Notes: a model not told the origin generated them from the sequence alone. A stretch of DNA of 64,000 bases from Nocardioides marinisabuli (GCF_013466785.1 NZ_CP059163.1:744001-808000), one strand, 5' to 3'; positions 1 through 8,858 are shown, numbered from the stretch's first letter. A program made the numbers and translations.

Positions 1-794
1 ACCATCACGACGAAGCTGGTGAGCAGGTCGTCCCCGGGGCCGTCGTAGAAGGCACCGGCCACGACGGTCAGGGCCATCACCAGCACGCTCCACAGCAGCC
101 AGCGCATCCGGTCGCGCTCGACACCCTCGGACCCGCGGTAGCGCACCACCACCGTCGCGATCGGCACGGCGAAGCCCAGCACCGTGACGGTCCGGGCGAT
201 CGAGGGCGCCGGCTCGCCGAGCCAGCCCAGCGAGAAGGGGTCGGGGTCGAGCGCGGCCGGCAGCGCCGCCGGCACCGGCGCCGGGGTGAGCAGGAAGACC
301 AGGACGGCTCCGCCCATCACCACCAGCACGGCGCCCGAGGCCCGGCCCCAGCGACCCGGCAGGAACCTCCCCGTGGGGAAGAGGAGCAGCAGCACCGCGG
401 CCACGACCGGCAGCAGCGATCCGACCCGGCCCCAGAACCACAGCGCGAGCGTGCTGCCGGGCCACGCGGACGTGTCCGTCACCCCGGCGTACAGCCAGGA
501 CTGCGCCAGGCCGTCGACGGCCCAGAAGAGCCCGAACCCGGCGAGCGCCCAGCCGAACCGTGAGCGCGGGTCGCGCGCGGTGACCACGGCGGCCAGCGAG
601 GCGATGACCAGGCCGTTGAGGGTCCAGGGCCAGCCGGGCCCCTGCGTCAGCCGGTCCCCCAGCGAGCCGGCCTCGCCGCGCGCGTCGACGGCGACGCTGG
701 CGACCAGGGCCAGGGCGCACAGCGCCGGCACGCCCGGCCCGGACACGAACCGTCCGACCGGCGTGCGGGCGGGGCGCCGGCCGACCACGAGCAC
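1..794 (-). CDS. Membrane sensor histidine kinase, N-terminal part (partial)
   Basis: The gene runs off the left edge, so only about 264 N-terminal residues are visible. I read it by translating the complement from a GTG at 794; this start is uncertain. The protein is a string of hydrophobic segments: one near residues 20-35, one near 65-80, one around 90-110, a strong one near 140-160 (PVVAAVLLLLFPTGR), one after it, and a pair further on. A basic juxtamembrane stretch reads RYRGSEGVERDRMRWLL. That layout and the RGVER-type stretch before a membrane helix resemble the sensor part of actinobacterial two-component kinases of the LuxR-partner type. The kinase domain would lie outside the window, so the call is inference from the N-terminus only. 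The gene lies 82 bp downstream of the membrane protein at 877-1632 on the same strand. Confidence 0.5.
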   Translation of the reverse strand, partial: MLVVGRRPARTPVGRFVSGPGVPALCALALVASVAVDARGEAGSLGDRLTQGPGWPWTLNGLVIASLAAVVTARDPRSRFGWALAGFGLFWAVDGLAQSWLYAGVTDTSAWPGSTLALWFWGRVGSLLPVVAAVLLLLFPTGRFLPGRWGRASGAVLVVMGGAVLVFLLTPAPVPAALPAALDPDPFSLGWLGEPAPSIARTVTVLGFAVPIATVVVRYRGSEGVERDRMRWLLWSVLVMALTVVAGAFYDGPGDDLLTSFVVM

Positions 795-876
795 GGGCTC
801 ATTGTGGGCGCGCCGACGCCGGCCCGGGAACCGAATTCCCGGACCGGCTCCGGCGCAGGGCACGCAGCGGTCCCGC

Positions 877-1632
877 TCAGGCGGCCCGGGCGCCGCGGTG
901 CACCCGGTCGCCGAGCGCGAAGCCGGTCGCGGTCACCAGCAGCCACAGCGGGCCGGTCATCCCCGCCATGTACTGCAGCGGGGAGATCCCCAGCAGCAGG
1001 GTCAGCCCGCCGAGCACCAGCCCCACACGGCCGATCCACGTCGGGACGGCGCCCGCACGGGCGGCGCGCCACACGGCCACGCCCGAGAGCCCGGAGAGCA
1101 CCCAGCACCACGGGACCGTGGCGATCCAGTGGTTGAAGAACACCACGGCGTGCGGGTCGGCGACGGCGTCCCCGGCCTGCGAGGCGAAGATGAACTCGGT
1201 GTCGAGCCCGGTCCCCAGCACGGTGACCAGTGCGGTGCCGAGCAGCCCGGCGGCGGCCACGAAGGGGGCCAGGCCCGTCCCGGGGTGGTCGGCCAGGCGG
1301 CGGTGCAGCCCGGCGGCGAAGACGACGGTCGCCACCGCACCCACGAGGGCCAGCACGTGGAAGGCCACGATCACGGGGACCTTGTCGGCGACGGCCAGCG
1401 CTATCGCGTCGGGGTCACCCGCCAGGGCCTCGTCGTAGACGGCCGTGACCAGGCCGGAGGTGGCGATGCCGCCGATGCCGGCGGCCGCGGCGGCGATGCC
1501 GACGGCGGCCCAGGTGCGCGGGGCGCGCGGCGCGGGGCGCTCCGCGCGGGGCGTGGTGGGCCGCGTCGACCCGGCCCGGTCGGTGCGGACGGGACGGCTG
1601 CTGCTGGTGCTCGTGGTGCCGGTGGTGCTCAT
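877..1632 (-). CDS. Six-helix integral membrane protein, unknown function
   Basis: 251 aa. A Ser/Thr-rich N-terminus of about 40 residues precedes six hydrophobic segments: TWAAVGIAAAAAGIGG; VPVIVAFHVLALVGAVATVV; FVAAAGLLGTALVTVLGTGL; the region around IATVPWCWVLSG; IGRVGLVLGGLTLLLGI; and PLWLLVTATGFAL. The start at 1632 is an ATG preceded by GAGGACCTCC, a reasonable ribosome binding site. I do not recognise the family with certainty; small actinobacterial proteins annotated as hypothetical membrane proteins or DUF4386-like look similar. It lies downstream of hemG on the same strand across a 130-bp gap that contains a hairpin, so it is probably transcribed separately. In mycobacteria hemQ follows the HemG/HemY gene; this protein shows no resemblance to HemQ. 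Confidence 0.6.
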   Translation of the reverse strand: MSTTGTTSTSSSRPVRTDRAGSTRPTTPRAERPAPRAPRTWAAVGIAAAAAGIGGIATSGLVTAVYDEALAGDPDAIALAVADKVPVIVAFHVLALVGAVATVVFAAGLHRRLADHPGTGLAPFVAAAGLLGTALVTVLGTGLDTEFIFASQAGDAVADPHAVVFFNHWIATVPWCWVLSGLSGVAVWRAARAGAVPTWIGRVGLVLGGLTLLLGISPLQYMAGMTGPLWLLVTATGFALGDRVHRGARAA

Positions 1633-1719
1633 GGAGGTCCTCTTCTCGGTCGTCGTGGTGGACGACCCGAGACTGCGGGGCGCGGTGTCCCGAGGGGCAG
1701 GGACGACGGGGCACGTCCG

Positions 1720-1740
1720 GTCCCGGGCACGACCCGGGAC
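1720..1740 (-). terminator. Hairpin downstream of hemG
   Basis: GTCCCGGG (1720-1727) and CCCGGGAC (1733-1740) form a perfect 8-bp stem with a 5-nt loop. It lies just beyond the hemG stop on the minus strand. No U-tract is visible, which is usual for terminators in this G+C range. An 11-bp tandem repeat, GGGACCGGTCA at 1744 and 1755, overlaps the hemG stop codon. Confidence 0.4.
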
Positions 1741-1762
1741 GGCGGGACCGGTCAGGGACCGG

Positions 1763-3148
1763 TCAGTGCGGGGAGAGCGCCCGGACGGCCAGGCGCGCGG
1801 AGCCGATGACCGCGGGGATGCCCACTCCGTCGTACGCCGCCCCGCACACCGCCAGCCCCGGCACCTCGGCCACGGCCGCGCGCACCCGCGCCACCCGCGC
1901 GAGGTGGCCGACGGCGTACTGCGGCAGGCCGCCGCCCCAGCGCTGCACGTGGGTGTCGACAGGGCGGGCCCGGAGCCCGAGGGCCGCGTGCAGGTCGGCG
2001 AGCGAGACCTCGACCAGGCGCTCGTCGGGGGCCTGCAGCGCGGCCTCGTCGCCGTGGCGCCCGAGGGAGGTGCGCAGGTGCACCACCCCGGCACCGGCGC
2101 CGGCCTCGCGCACCCAGGCCCACTTGGCGAAGGAGAAGGTCGAGGCCTTGATGGCGCGCCCCTCCACCGGCGGCACCAGGAACCCCGAGGAGCCGGTGCC
2201 GACCAGCTCGGGCACGTCGTCGGCGGCGAAGGCCAGGGTCACCACACCGACGGAGGCGGCCTCGACCTCGCCCAGCGCGTCGGCGGCGACGGGCGCGACC
2301 TCGCCCAGCAGCCGCGCGGTGGCGGCGGCGGGGGTGGCCAGCACGACCGCGTCGGCGGTGACGGTCTCGGCCGCCGTGGTGGGGCCGACGGTGAGCCGGA
2401 AGCCGCCGCCGTCGCGGACCAGCGCCCGCACGGTCGCCCCCGTGCGCACCTCGCCGCCGGCGGCGCGCACGGCCGCGGCCACCGCCGCGGGCAGGCGCCC
2501 CATGCCGCCGGCGATCCCCGCGAAGACCGGGGCGGCGTACGTCGCCCCCGCGGGCGCCATCGCGGCGCCCTGCTCGAGCAGCGAGCCGCGCTCGGCCATC
2601 GCCACCAGCTGCGGCACGGCCGCGCGCGCGGAGATCCGCCGGGCGCGCCCGGCGTACACCCCGCCCAGCAGCGGCTCGACGAGCAGGTCGGTGACGGCCG
2701 GCCCGAGCCGGGCGTCGACGAGGTCGCCGACGCTGACGTCGTCGCCGACCTCGCTGGGCGGCAGCGACGGCTCGCGGCGGACCCGGTCGAGGGCGGCCCG
2801 GTCGAGCACGCCGGAGGCGTCGAGCTGGTCGAGGTCGAGCGGGACGCCCATCAGCGAGCGCGGCAGCGGGCGCAGCGCGCCGCCGGTCCAGATCCGGGAG
2901 GAGACCACCGCGGGGTGCTCGACCTCGAGCCCCACCGAGCGGGCCAGGTCGACGCCCTCGGGACGGCGGTTGAGCATCGCCTCGGCGCCGACGTCGACGC
3001 CGACCCCGGCGACCTCGCGGGCGCGCAGCTTGCCGCCGAGCTCGGGCGAGGCCTCGAGCAGCAGCACGTCGCGTCCGGCCAGGGCCAGCTCGTGGGCGGC
3101 TGCCAGCCCGGCGATCCCGCCCCCGACGACCACGACGTCCCTGTGCAC
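1763..3148 (-). CDS. hemG: Protoporphyrinogen/coproporphyrinogen oxidase (HemG/HemY type)
   Basis: 461 aa, the usual length for the FAD-dependent oxygen-using enzyme of haem synthesis. The N-terminus VVVVGGGIAGLAAAHELA (about residues 5-22) is the dinucleotide-binding fingerprint, followed by the expected acidic residue in LLLEASPELGGKLRA. The C-terminus has the second FAD-contact stretch (LAVCGAAYDGVGIPAVIGSARLA). In actinobacteria this family mainly oxidises coproporphyrinogen III to coproporphyrin III in the coproporphyrin-dependent route (family knowledge). Start is GTG at 3148. The gene is on the same strand as hemE (4122-5183), but a DUF4349 gene on the opposite strand separates them, so they are not one simple operon. 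The start lies 75 bp from the divergent DUF4349 start. Confidence 0.93.
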   Translation of the reverse strand: MHRDVVVVGGGIAGLAAAHELALAGRDVLLLEASPELGGKLRAREVAGVGVDVGAEAMLNRRPEGVDLARSVGLEVEHPAVVSSRIWTGGALRPLPRSLMGVPLDLDQLDASGVLDRAALDRVRREPSLPPSEVGDDVSVGDLVDARLGPAVTDLLVEPLLGGVYAGRARRISARAAVPQLVAMAERGSLLEQGAAMAPAGATYAAPVFAGIAGGMGRLPAAVAAAVRAAGGEVRTGATVRALVRDGGGFRLTVGPTTAAETVTADAVVLATPAAATARLLGEVAPVAADALGEVEAASVGVVTLAFAADDVPELVGTGSSGFLVPPVEGRAIKASTFSFAKWAWVREAGAGAGVVHLRTSLGRHGDEAALQAPDERLVEVSLADLHAALGLRARPVDTHVQRWGGGLPQYAVGHLARVARVRAAVAEVPGLAVCGAAYDGVGIPAVIGSARLAVRALSPH

Positions 3149-3223
3149 GCCCCCATGCTGGCACGCGTGCTGGCGCGCACCACCAGCCGGGAACCGGCCG
3201 GGGGCAGGCGGCGTCCCACCCCC

Positions 3224-4162
3224 ATGGACGCCACCTCACCCCGTCTGCTGCTGGGCCTGCTTCGGGCCGGCGCCGGCCTCGCTCTCCTGGTCACGCTGAC
3301 CGCCTGCTCCGACGGCGGCTCCGACAGCGTCGACGGCGGCGGCGAGGCCGCCGAGCCGGCCGTCGGCCTCGACTCGAGCGTCACCCAGGACCGGGGCGGT
3401 CGCAACGCCTCCGCGGCCGGGTCCGCCGAGGACGCCACCAGCCCGGTCGAGCGGACGCTGCAGGAGCCGGCGCTGATCTCGACCGGCACCGTCTCCCTGC
3501 GCAGCGACGACGTCGCCGACACCCGCTTCGACGTGCAGAAGGTCGCCGACCGCTACCGCGGCCAGGTCACCGACAGCGAGACCCGCACCGACGAGGACGG
3601 CGAGGTGCGCGACACCCGGCTGGTGCTGCGGGTGCCCAGCGCCGAGTTCACTGAAGCGATGGACGAGCTCGAGAAGGTCGCCGACCTCGAGAGCTCGACC
3701 TCGACCAGCGAGGACGTCACCAACCAGGTCGTCGACACCGAGGTGCGCATCCGGGTGCAGCGCGCCAGCATCGCGCGCATCGAGGAGCTGCTCCAGCGCG
3801 CCGGCTCCATCCGCGACGTCGTCGCGGTCGAGAACCAGCTGACCCAGCGCCAGGAACGGCTCGACTCGCTGCTGCGCCAGCAGGCCTACCTGGCGGACCA
3901 GACGTCGATGTCGACGATCACCGTGCACGTCGAGCGCACCTACGAGGCGGCCACCGAGCCCGGGACCGACGAGGCCGGCTTCGTCCCGGGGCTGCGGGCC
4001 GGCTGGGACGGGCTGACCACCGTGCTGGTGGGGCTGGCCACCGTCACCGGGGCGCTGCTGCCCTTCGCCGCGCTCGCCCTGCTGCTCGGCGTACCGGCCT
4101 GGCTGGTGCTGCGGCGCAGGGTCAGCGCTGCTCGAGCGGGTAGCCCTGCACGAACTCCGTGA
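3224..4162 (+). CDS. DUF4349 membrane-anchored lipoprotein
   Basis: 312 aa. Residues 1-27 are a lipoprotein signal with lipobox LTAC. An acidic, low-complexity linker follows, then the DUF4349 core: ISTGTVSLRSDDV, alternating strands, and a long helical region (residues about 165-245: TNQVVDTEVRIRVQRASIARIEELLQ...). Near the C-terminus is a transmembrane helix (VLVGLATVTGALLPFAALALLLGVP) with a basic tail. This arrangement, an exported domain held by an N-terminal lipid and a C-terminal helix, is typical of the family, whose function is unknown. The ATG at 3224 starts just before the signal peptide. The 3' end overlaps the 3' end of hemE by 41 bp in a tail-to-tail arrangement. Confidence 0.85.
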   Translation: MDATSPRLLLGLLRAGAGLALLVTLTACSDGGSDSVDGGGEAAEPAVGLDSSVTQDRGGRNASAAGSAEDATSPVERTLQEPALISTGTVSLRSDDVADTRFDVQKVADRYRGQVTDSETRTDEDGEVRDTRLVLRVPSAEFTEAMDELEKVADLESSTSTSEDVTNQVVDTEVRIRVQRASIARIEELLQRAGSIRDVVAVENQLTQRQERLDSLLRQQAYLADQTSMSTITVHVERTYEAATEPGTDEAGFVPGLRAGWDGLTTVLVGLATVTGALLPFAALALLLGVPAWLVLRRRVSAARAGSPARTP

Positions 4163-5183
4163 GCCGGGCGAGCTGGTCGGGGTCGGTGGAGGGGATGACG
4201 CCGTGGCCCAGGTTGAAGATGTGGCCGCGGGCCGCACGGCCGGCCTCGATCACCTCGGCGGCCCGGGCGGTCATCACCTCGGTCGGTGCGAAGACCAGCG
4301 TCGGGTCGAGGTTGCCCTGCACGCCGCGCCCGCCGACCAGCGGGATCGCCCGCTCCAGCGGGGTGCGCCAGTCGACGCCCACGACGTCGGCCCCGGCCTC
4401 GCCCATCAGGTCGAGCAGGTTGGCGGTGCCGACCCCGAAGTGGATGCGCGGCACGCCCAGCGCCCCGGCGCGCTCGAGCACCGTCGTCGAGTGCGGCATC
4501 ACGTGCTCGGCGTAGTCGGCCGGGGTCAGCGCACCGGCCCAGGAGTCGAAGAGCTGCACGGCCGAGGCGCCCGCCGCGACCTGCACCTCCAGGTAGGAGG
4601 CGGCCATCGCGCCGATCTTGCGCATCAGCGCGTCCCAGACCTCGGGTGCGCCGAACATCATCGCCTTGGTCTTCGCGTGCTCCTTCGAGGGCCCGCCCTC
4701 CACCAGGTACGACGCCACGGTGAACGGCGCACCGGCGAAGCCGATCAGCGGGGTCGCCCCGAGCTCGCCGACCAGCCCGCGCACGGCCTCGGTGATGAAC
4801 CCGACGTGCTCGGGGGTCAGGTCGGGGATCCGCTCGACGTCGGCGAGGGTGCGCACCGGCTCGGCGACGACCGGGCCCACCCCGGGCACGATGTCGAGGT
4901 CGACCCCGACGGCCTTGAGCGGCAGCACGATGTCGGAGAAGAAGATGGCGGCGTCGACGCCGTAGCGGCGCACCGGCTGCATGGTGATCTCGACGACCAG
5001 CTCGGGGTCCATGCAGGCGTCGAGCATGGCCACGCCCTCGCGCACCCGGAGGTACTCCGGCAGCGAGCGACCGGCCTGGCGCATGAACCACACGGGCGTG
5101 TGCGGCACCTCCTCGCCTCGGGCCGCGCGCAGGAACGCGCTGTCGTGGGCGGGGTTGGCCGGGGTGCTGGCGACGGAGGTCAC
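4122..5183 (-). CDS. hemE: Uroporphyrinogen decarboxylase
   Basis: 353 aa, standard size. It removes four carboxyl groups from uroporphyrinogen III to give coproporphyrinogen III in the cytoplasm. The family signature WFMRQAGRSLPEY lies at residues 32-44, with the substrate-binding Arg residues. Also present are GFAGAPFTVASYLVEGG and a C-terminal half containing FNLGHGVIPSTDPDQL, where the conserved His lies. Start is GTG at 5183. A divergent DUF3000 gene begins 72 bp upstream. The order RNase D, DUF3000, hemE, HemY-type oxidase matches the neighbourhood I remember from mycobacteria (Rv2681-Rv2677c region), which supports the identification of all four. Confidence 0.96.
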   Translation of the reverse strand: MTSVASTPANPAHDSAFLRAARGEEVPHTPVWFMRQAGRSLPEYLRVREGVAMLDACMDPELVVEITMQPVRRYGVDAAIFFSDIVLPLKAVGVDLDIVPGVGPVVAEPVRTLADVERIPDLTPEHVGFITEAVRGLVGELGATPLIGFAGAPFTVASYLVEGGPSKEHAKTKAMMFGAPEVWDALMRKIGAMAASYLEVQVAAGASAVQLFDSWAGALTPADYAEHVMPHSTTVLERAGALGVPRIHFGVGTANLLDLMGEAGADVVGVDWRTPLERAIPLVGGRGVQGNLDPTLVFAPTEVMTARAAEVIEAGRAARGHIFNLGHGVIPSTDPDQLARLTEFVQGYPLEQR

Positions 5184-5241
5184 GGGTCAAGGGTCGCAGG
5201 TGACACGGCGCGTCCGCACATCGGTTCGAGGTCCCCGCGCC

Positions 5242-5247
5242 TACTGT
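5242..5247 (+). promoter_or_regulatory. -10 box of a leaderless promoter (DUF3000)
   Basis: TACTGT matches the actinobacterial -10 pattern TAnnnT and ends 7 nt before ATG 5255. A transcript would therefore begin at or next to the start codon. This favours ATG 5255 over the in-frame GTG at 5246, which lies inside the -10 box. Confidence 0.55.
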
Positions 5248-5254
5248 GGGGGGC

Positions 5255-5878
5255 ATGGTCGTCCGCCAGGAGACGCACCCCGGAGCCGGGGTGCCCGCAG
5301 CCCCCGCCGAGTTCACCGCGGCCGTCGCCGGCCTGCGCCAGGCGCGGCTGCGCCCCGAGGTGCTGTGCGAGGAGATGCCCGCCCCGCAGCGCATCGCCCC
5401 GTGGGCGTCGGCGCTCAGCGCCGACGTCACCGTCGACGACACCGACGTGGCGACCGGGCGGATCATCCTCCTGCACGACCCCGAGGGCAACGACGCCTGG
5501 GGCGGCACGTTCCGCTGCGTGGCCTACGTGCGCGCCGAGATCGAGGTCGAGCTGGTCAGCGACCCGCTGCTGGCCGGGGTCGGCTGGAGCTGGCTCACCG
5601 ACGCGCTCGACGCCCACGGGGCGTCGTACTCCCACCAGTCGGGCACCGTGACCCGGGTGGCCACCGAGGCGTTCGGCTCGATGGCCGACGAGGGCGGCAC
5701 CGCCCAGATCGAGGTCCGGGCCTCGTGGACGCCGACGGTCGACGACGACGGCGTGCCCGACACCGTCCCCCACGTCGAGGCCTGGGGCGAGCTGCTGTGC
5801 ACCGCCGCCGGTCTCGAGCCGGTGCCCGAGGGCGTCGCCGTGCTCCCGAGCCGGCGCGGTCAGCGCGGCTCCCGCTGA
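5255..5878 (+). CDS. DUF3000 domain protein
   Basis: 207 aa from ATG 5255. The alignable core (residues about 15-195) includes FTAAVAGLRQARLRPEVLCEEMPAPQRIAPWA, which I recognise as the DUF3000 start, and the Gly/Trp-rich GVGWSWLTDALDAHGA. The family is confined to actinobacteria and has no known function. It is almost always found next to a RNase D-like gene, as here: its stop TGA (5876-5878) overlaps the ATG of rnd (5878) by one base, so translation is probably coupled. Upstream is a leaderless-type promoter. Confidence 0.88.
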   Translation: MVVRQETHPGAGVPAAPAEFTAAVAGLRQARLRPEVLCEEMPAPQRIAPWASALSADVTVDDTDVATGRIILLHDPEGNDAWGGTFRCVAYVRAEIEVELVSDPLLAGVGWSWLTDALDAHGASYSHQSGTVTRVATEAFGSMADEGGTAQIEVRASWTPTVDDDGVPDTVPHVEAWGELLCTAAGLEPVPEGVAVLPSRRGQRGSR

Positions 5879-7269
5879 TGGCCGCCAGTCCCTCCTCCGA
5901 GGTCCCCGAGCAGCCCGAGCAGCCCGAGCAGCCCGGGCAGCCCGAGCCGGAGACCCCCGAGACCGCCGAGACCCCTGAGGCCCCGGCCCCCGAGCCCGCA
6001 CCGCTGCTCACCCTGCGCGACGGCCTCGGCGAGGTCGTCGACACCAAGACCGGCCTCGACGAGCTGTGCGAGGCGATCGCCGCCGGCAGCGGCCCGGTGG
6101 CCATCGACGCCGAGCGGGCCTCGGGCTACCGCTACTCCAACCGCGCGTACCTGATCCAGCTGCGCCGCGAGGGCTCGGGCACCCACCTGCTCGACCCGAT
6201 CGCCTTCGACGGCCTCGCGCCGCTGCAGGAGGCCATCGGCGACGCCGAGTGGATCCTGCACGCCGCCACCCAGGACCTGCCCTGCCTGCGCGCCGAGGGC
6301 CTGCGGCCCACCGAGCTCTTCGACACCGAGCTCGCCGGGCGCCTGCTGGGCTACCCGCGGGTCGGTCTGGCGACGCTGGTCGAGACCCTGATCGGTCGCC
6401 GGATGAAGAAGGAGCACTCGGCCGTCGACTGGTCCACCCGCCCGCTGCCCCGGCCCTGGCTCGAGTACGCCGCCCTCGACGTCGAGGTGCTCGTCGAGCT
6501 GCGCGACCTGATCGCCGACGAGCTGGTGGCCACCGGCAAGGACGAGTGGGCCCGCCAGGAGTTCGAGGCGCTGCGCAGCTTCGAGGCGCCGGTGCGCGTC
6601 GACGCCTGGCGTCGTACGTCGGGCCTGCACAAGGTCCGCGGGCGCCGCGCCCTCGGCGCGGTCAAGGCGATGTGGGAGCTGCGCGACGAGATCGCCGAGC
6701 AGCGCGACGTGACTCCCGGGCGCATCGTGCCCGACTCGGCGCTGACCGCGGCGGCCACCGCTGCCGTGCTGCCGACCGACCGCACCGCGCTGATGGCCGT
6801 CAAGGGCTTCCACGGCCGGGGCGCCGACCGCTACTCCTCGCGCTTCGCCGCGGTGCTGCGCGAGGTGGCCGAGCTGCCCGAGTCCGAGCTGCCGACGCGC
6901 ACGCCGCGCACCGACGGTCCGCCGCCGCCGCGCGCCTGGGCCGACCGTGACCCGGTGGCCGCGCGGCGCCTGGTGATCGCGCGCGAGGCGATGAGCGGGC
7001 TGGCCGAGGAGCACGGCATGCCGCTGGAGAACCTGCTCACCCCCGACCACCTGCGCCGGGTGCTGTGGGCCCCGCCGGCCACCCGCGAGCCCGAGGCGCT
7101 GGCGGCCGAGGTCGCCGAGGCGCTCGAGTCGCTCGGGGCGCGCCCCTGGCAGGTCGGGCTGGTCGGCCCGGTCATCGTCGACGCCGTGCTGCGCGGCGAC
7201 GAGGAGCCGCCCGCCGAGCCCGAGGCCGAGCCCGACGACACCGCCGGGGCCGGCCCGCAGGACGGATAG
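5878..7269 (+). CDS. rnd: Ribonuclease D family 3'-5' exonuclease with HRDC domain
   Basis: 463 aa. A Pro/Glu-rich N-terminus (PEQPEQPEQPGQPEPETPET) precedes the DnaQ-like exonuclease domain (about residues 45-230). Exo I is VAIDAERASGYRYSN, with Asp and Glu as metal ligands; exo II is WILHAATQDLPCL; exo III is WLEYAALDVEVLVEL, with Tyr and Asp. The HRDC-type helical domain follows (LGAVKAMWELRDEIAEQRDVTPGRIVPD), then a third helical region and an acidic Pro/Glu tail. E. coli RNase D is about 375 aa; the actinobacterial form is longer, as here. The likely role is 3' trimming of structured RNAs. It is translationally coupled to DUF3000. Confidence 0.93.
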   Translation: MAASPSSEVPEQPEQPEQPGQPEPETPETAETPEAPAPEPAPLLTLRDGLGEVVDTKTGLDELCEAIAAGSGPVAIDAERASGYRYSNRAYLIQLRREGSGTHLLDPIAFDGLAPLQEAIGDAEWILHAATQDLPCLRAEGLRPTELFDTELAGRLLGYPRVGLATLVETLIGRRMKKEHSAVDWSTRPLPRPWLEYAALDVEVLVELRDLIADELVATGKDEWARQEFEALRSFEAPVRVDAWRRTSGLHKVRGRRALGAVKAMWELRDEIAEQRDVTPGRIVPDSALTAAATAAVLPTDRTALMAVKGFHGRGADRYSSRFAAVLREVAELPESELPTRTPRTDGPPPPRAWADRDPVAARRLVIAREAMSGLAEEHGMPLENLLTPDHLRRVLWAPPATREPEALAAEVAEALESLGARPWQVGLVGPVIVDAVLRGDEEPPAEPEAEPDDTAGAGPQDG

Positions 7270-7324
7270 TCCCCGACGTTCGACACCTCCCACCCGCGTG
7301 TCACGGTGTGGAAGGTCAGGGACT
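7268..7324. terminator. Imperfect inverted repeat, bidirectional terminator
   Basis: Arms 7268-7287 and 7305-7324 match at 17 of 20 positions around a 17-nt loop. The repeat fills the gap between the convergent genes rnd and 7323-8753, and its ends overlap both stop codons. It is probably a shared transcription terminator. Confidence 0.6.
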
Positions 7325-8753
7325 AACCCTCCCCGTCGGTCTCCCCGGAGTCCTCAGGGCTCTCGGCGTCCTCCGACTCCTGGAGCTCCTCGAGCTCCTG
7401 CTGGAGCCCCTCGGGGTCGAGGACCTCGCGGGAGAGCTGGTCGATCTCGGCGGTGGCGGTCTCGAGGTCCAGCACGCCGGGGGCGGTCACCAGCTCGGCG
7501 ATCGGGCCGTCGACCAGGCTCTGCAGGGGCGTCCAGGTGTCGAGCAGCGGCGGCACCCGCATCGAGCGCACCGAGTAGGTGAACAGGTCGGCGCGGTCGG
7601 GCTGGAGGGCGGGCTGGGTGAAGTCCTCGGTCAGCGCGACCTGCTGGTTGGCCGGCACCAGGTAGCCGGTGCGGGTCAGCTCGCTGACGACCTCGTCGGA
7701 GATCATGTGGACCAGCAGGTCGGCGGACTCGGTGACCGACTCGGTGGCCGGGTTGAGGCACAGCCCGGTCAGGTCGCCGATCGTGGCCGCGGAGTCGAGG
7801 GTGGGCATCGGCAGCACGTCGAACTCCAGGCCCTCGACGTCGCGCAGCTCGGGCACCAGGTCGCGGTAGCCGGCGATCATGCCGAGCCGTCCGCGCTCGA
7901 ACCACTCCAGCGGCGTGGCCTTGTCGAGCTGCTCCTCGCTGAGGGTCAGGTTCGGTCGCCGCAGCAGCTCGAGGGTCCGCTCGAGCGCCTCGCGCGACTC
8001 GTCGCTCGAGAGCGCCAGCGAGGAGGGCATGTCGGCGTCGTCGAAGATCTCGCCGCCGCCGGAGTAGATGAAGGGCGCCAGCCCGCGCAGCGACGGCTCG
8101 ATGTAGACGCCCTTGCTGCGCTTGCGCGGCTTGGTGGCGAACTCGGCCGCGGCGCGGAACTCGTCGAAGGTGAAGCGGTTCGAGTCGGGCGAGGGCACGT
8201 CGAGCTCGAGCTCCGACATCCGCTCCAGGTCGACGAGGTCGGTGTTGCGGTAGATCACCATCGGCGAGACGCCGAAGGGCATGCACTGCAGCCGGGTGTC
8301 GGCGGAGAACGCCTCGAGCGCGTCGCGGGAGTAGCCGTCGCCGAACTCGACCGAGCGCTCGTCGAGCAGCTCGTCGACGGGCATCGCGAAGCCCTCCTCG
8401 CGCAGGAAGGTCAGGTCGCGCCGCGAGGCCAGGTAGACGTCGGGGCTGGCCTCGCCGGCGCGCAGCGCGTCGTCGAGCGCGTCACGGTCGGGCCAGGACT
8501 CGATGGTCACCGTGCTGGTCGTGGAGGCCTCGTTGTAGTCCTCGACGACCTTCTGGTAGCCGGCGACCTCCTCCTTCTTGCCCCACACGCCGAGGGTCAG
8601 CTCGACCTTGGCCTGGGGTGCGGTCACCGGGTCGGGACCCGGCAGCGGCTCGTTGCCGGCGTCGCTGTCGCACGCGGTCGCCACCAGCCCGAGGCCCAGC
8701 AGCGCCACGACCGTGGCGACACCCCGCCGGGCATGCCTGCGCTTGCTCTCCAC
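7323..8753 (-). CDS. Extracellular solute-binding lipoprotein (family 1 type)
   Basis: 476 aa. The N-terminus is a lipoprotein signal (basic SKRRHARRG, hydrophobic core, lipobox ATAC near residue 28). The mature part has the ABC sugar-binding fold: LTLGVWGKKEEVAGYQKVVEDYN, then VYLASRRDLTFL, PFGVSPMVIYRNTDL and YRDLVPELRDV. An acidic Glu-rich tail ends the protein. Start is GTG 8753 with GAGG 6 nt upstream; a possible -10 (TAGGGT, 8791-8786 on the minus strand) lies about 30 nt upstream. No permease or ATPase genes are adjacent, so the transporter it serves, or another binding or sensing role, is unknown. The sugar specificity suggested by family membership is not proven. Confidence 0.85.
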   Translation of the reverse strand: MESKRRHARRGVATVVALLGLGLVATACDSDAGNEPLPGPDPVTAPQAKVELTLGVWGKKEEVAGYQKVVEDYNEASTTSTVTIESWPDRDALDDALRAGEASPDVYLASRRDLTFLREEGFAMPVDELLDERSVEFGDGYSRDALEAFSADTRLQCMPFGVSPMVIYRNTDLVDLERMSELELDVPSPDSNRFTFDEFRAAAEFATKPRKRSKGVYIEPSLRGLAPFIYSGGGEIFDDADMPSSLALSSDESREALERTLELLRRPNLTLSEEQLDKATPLEWFERGRLGMIAGYRDLVPELRDVEGLEFDVLPMPTLDSAATIGDLTGLCLNPATESVTESADLLVHMISDEVVSELTRTGYLVPANQQVALTEDFTQPALQPDRADLFTYSVRSMRVPPLLDTWTPLQSLVDGPIAELVTAPGVLDLETATAEIDQLSREVLDPEGLQQELEELQESEDAESPEDSGETDGEG

Positions 8754-8858
8754 TGCCACCTCGTCCGTCGGGGATCTGCCGCGCCACCCTATCCAGCACG
8801 ACCCAGTCCGCGGGCCGGGTGCGCGGTCACGATCGCGCAACGTGAGCCGACTCTCGTC

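Noticed and set aside
1445..3223. Long in-frame extension upstream of the DUF4349 gene
   Set aside because: It is antisense to hemG, and the lipoprotein signal begins at 3224.
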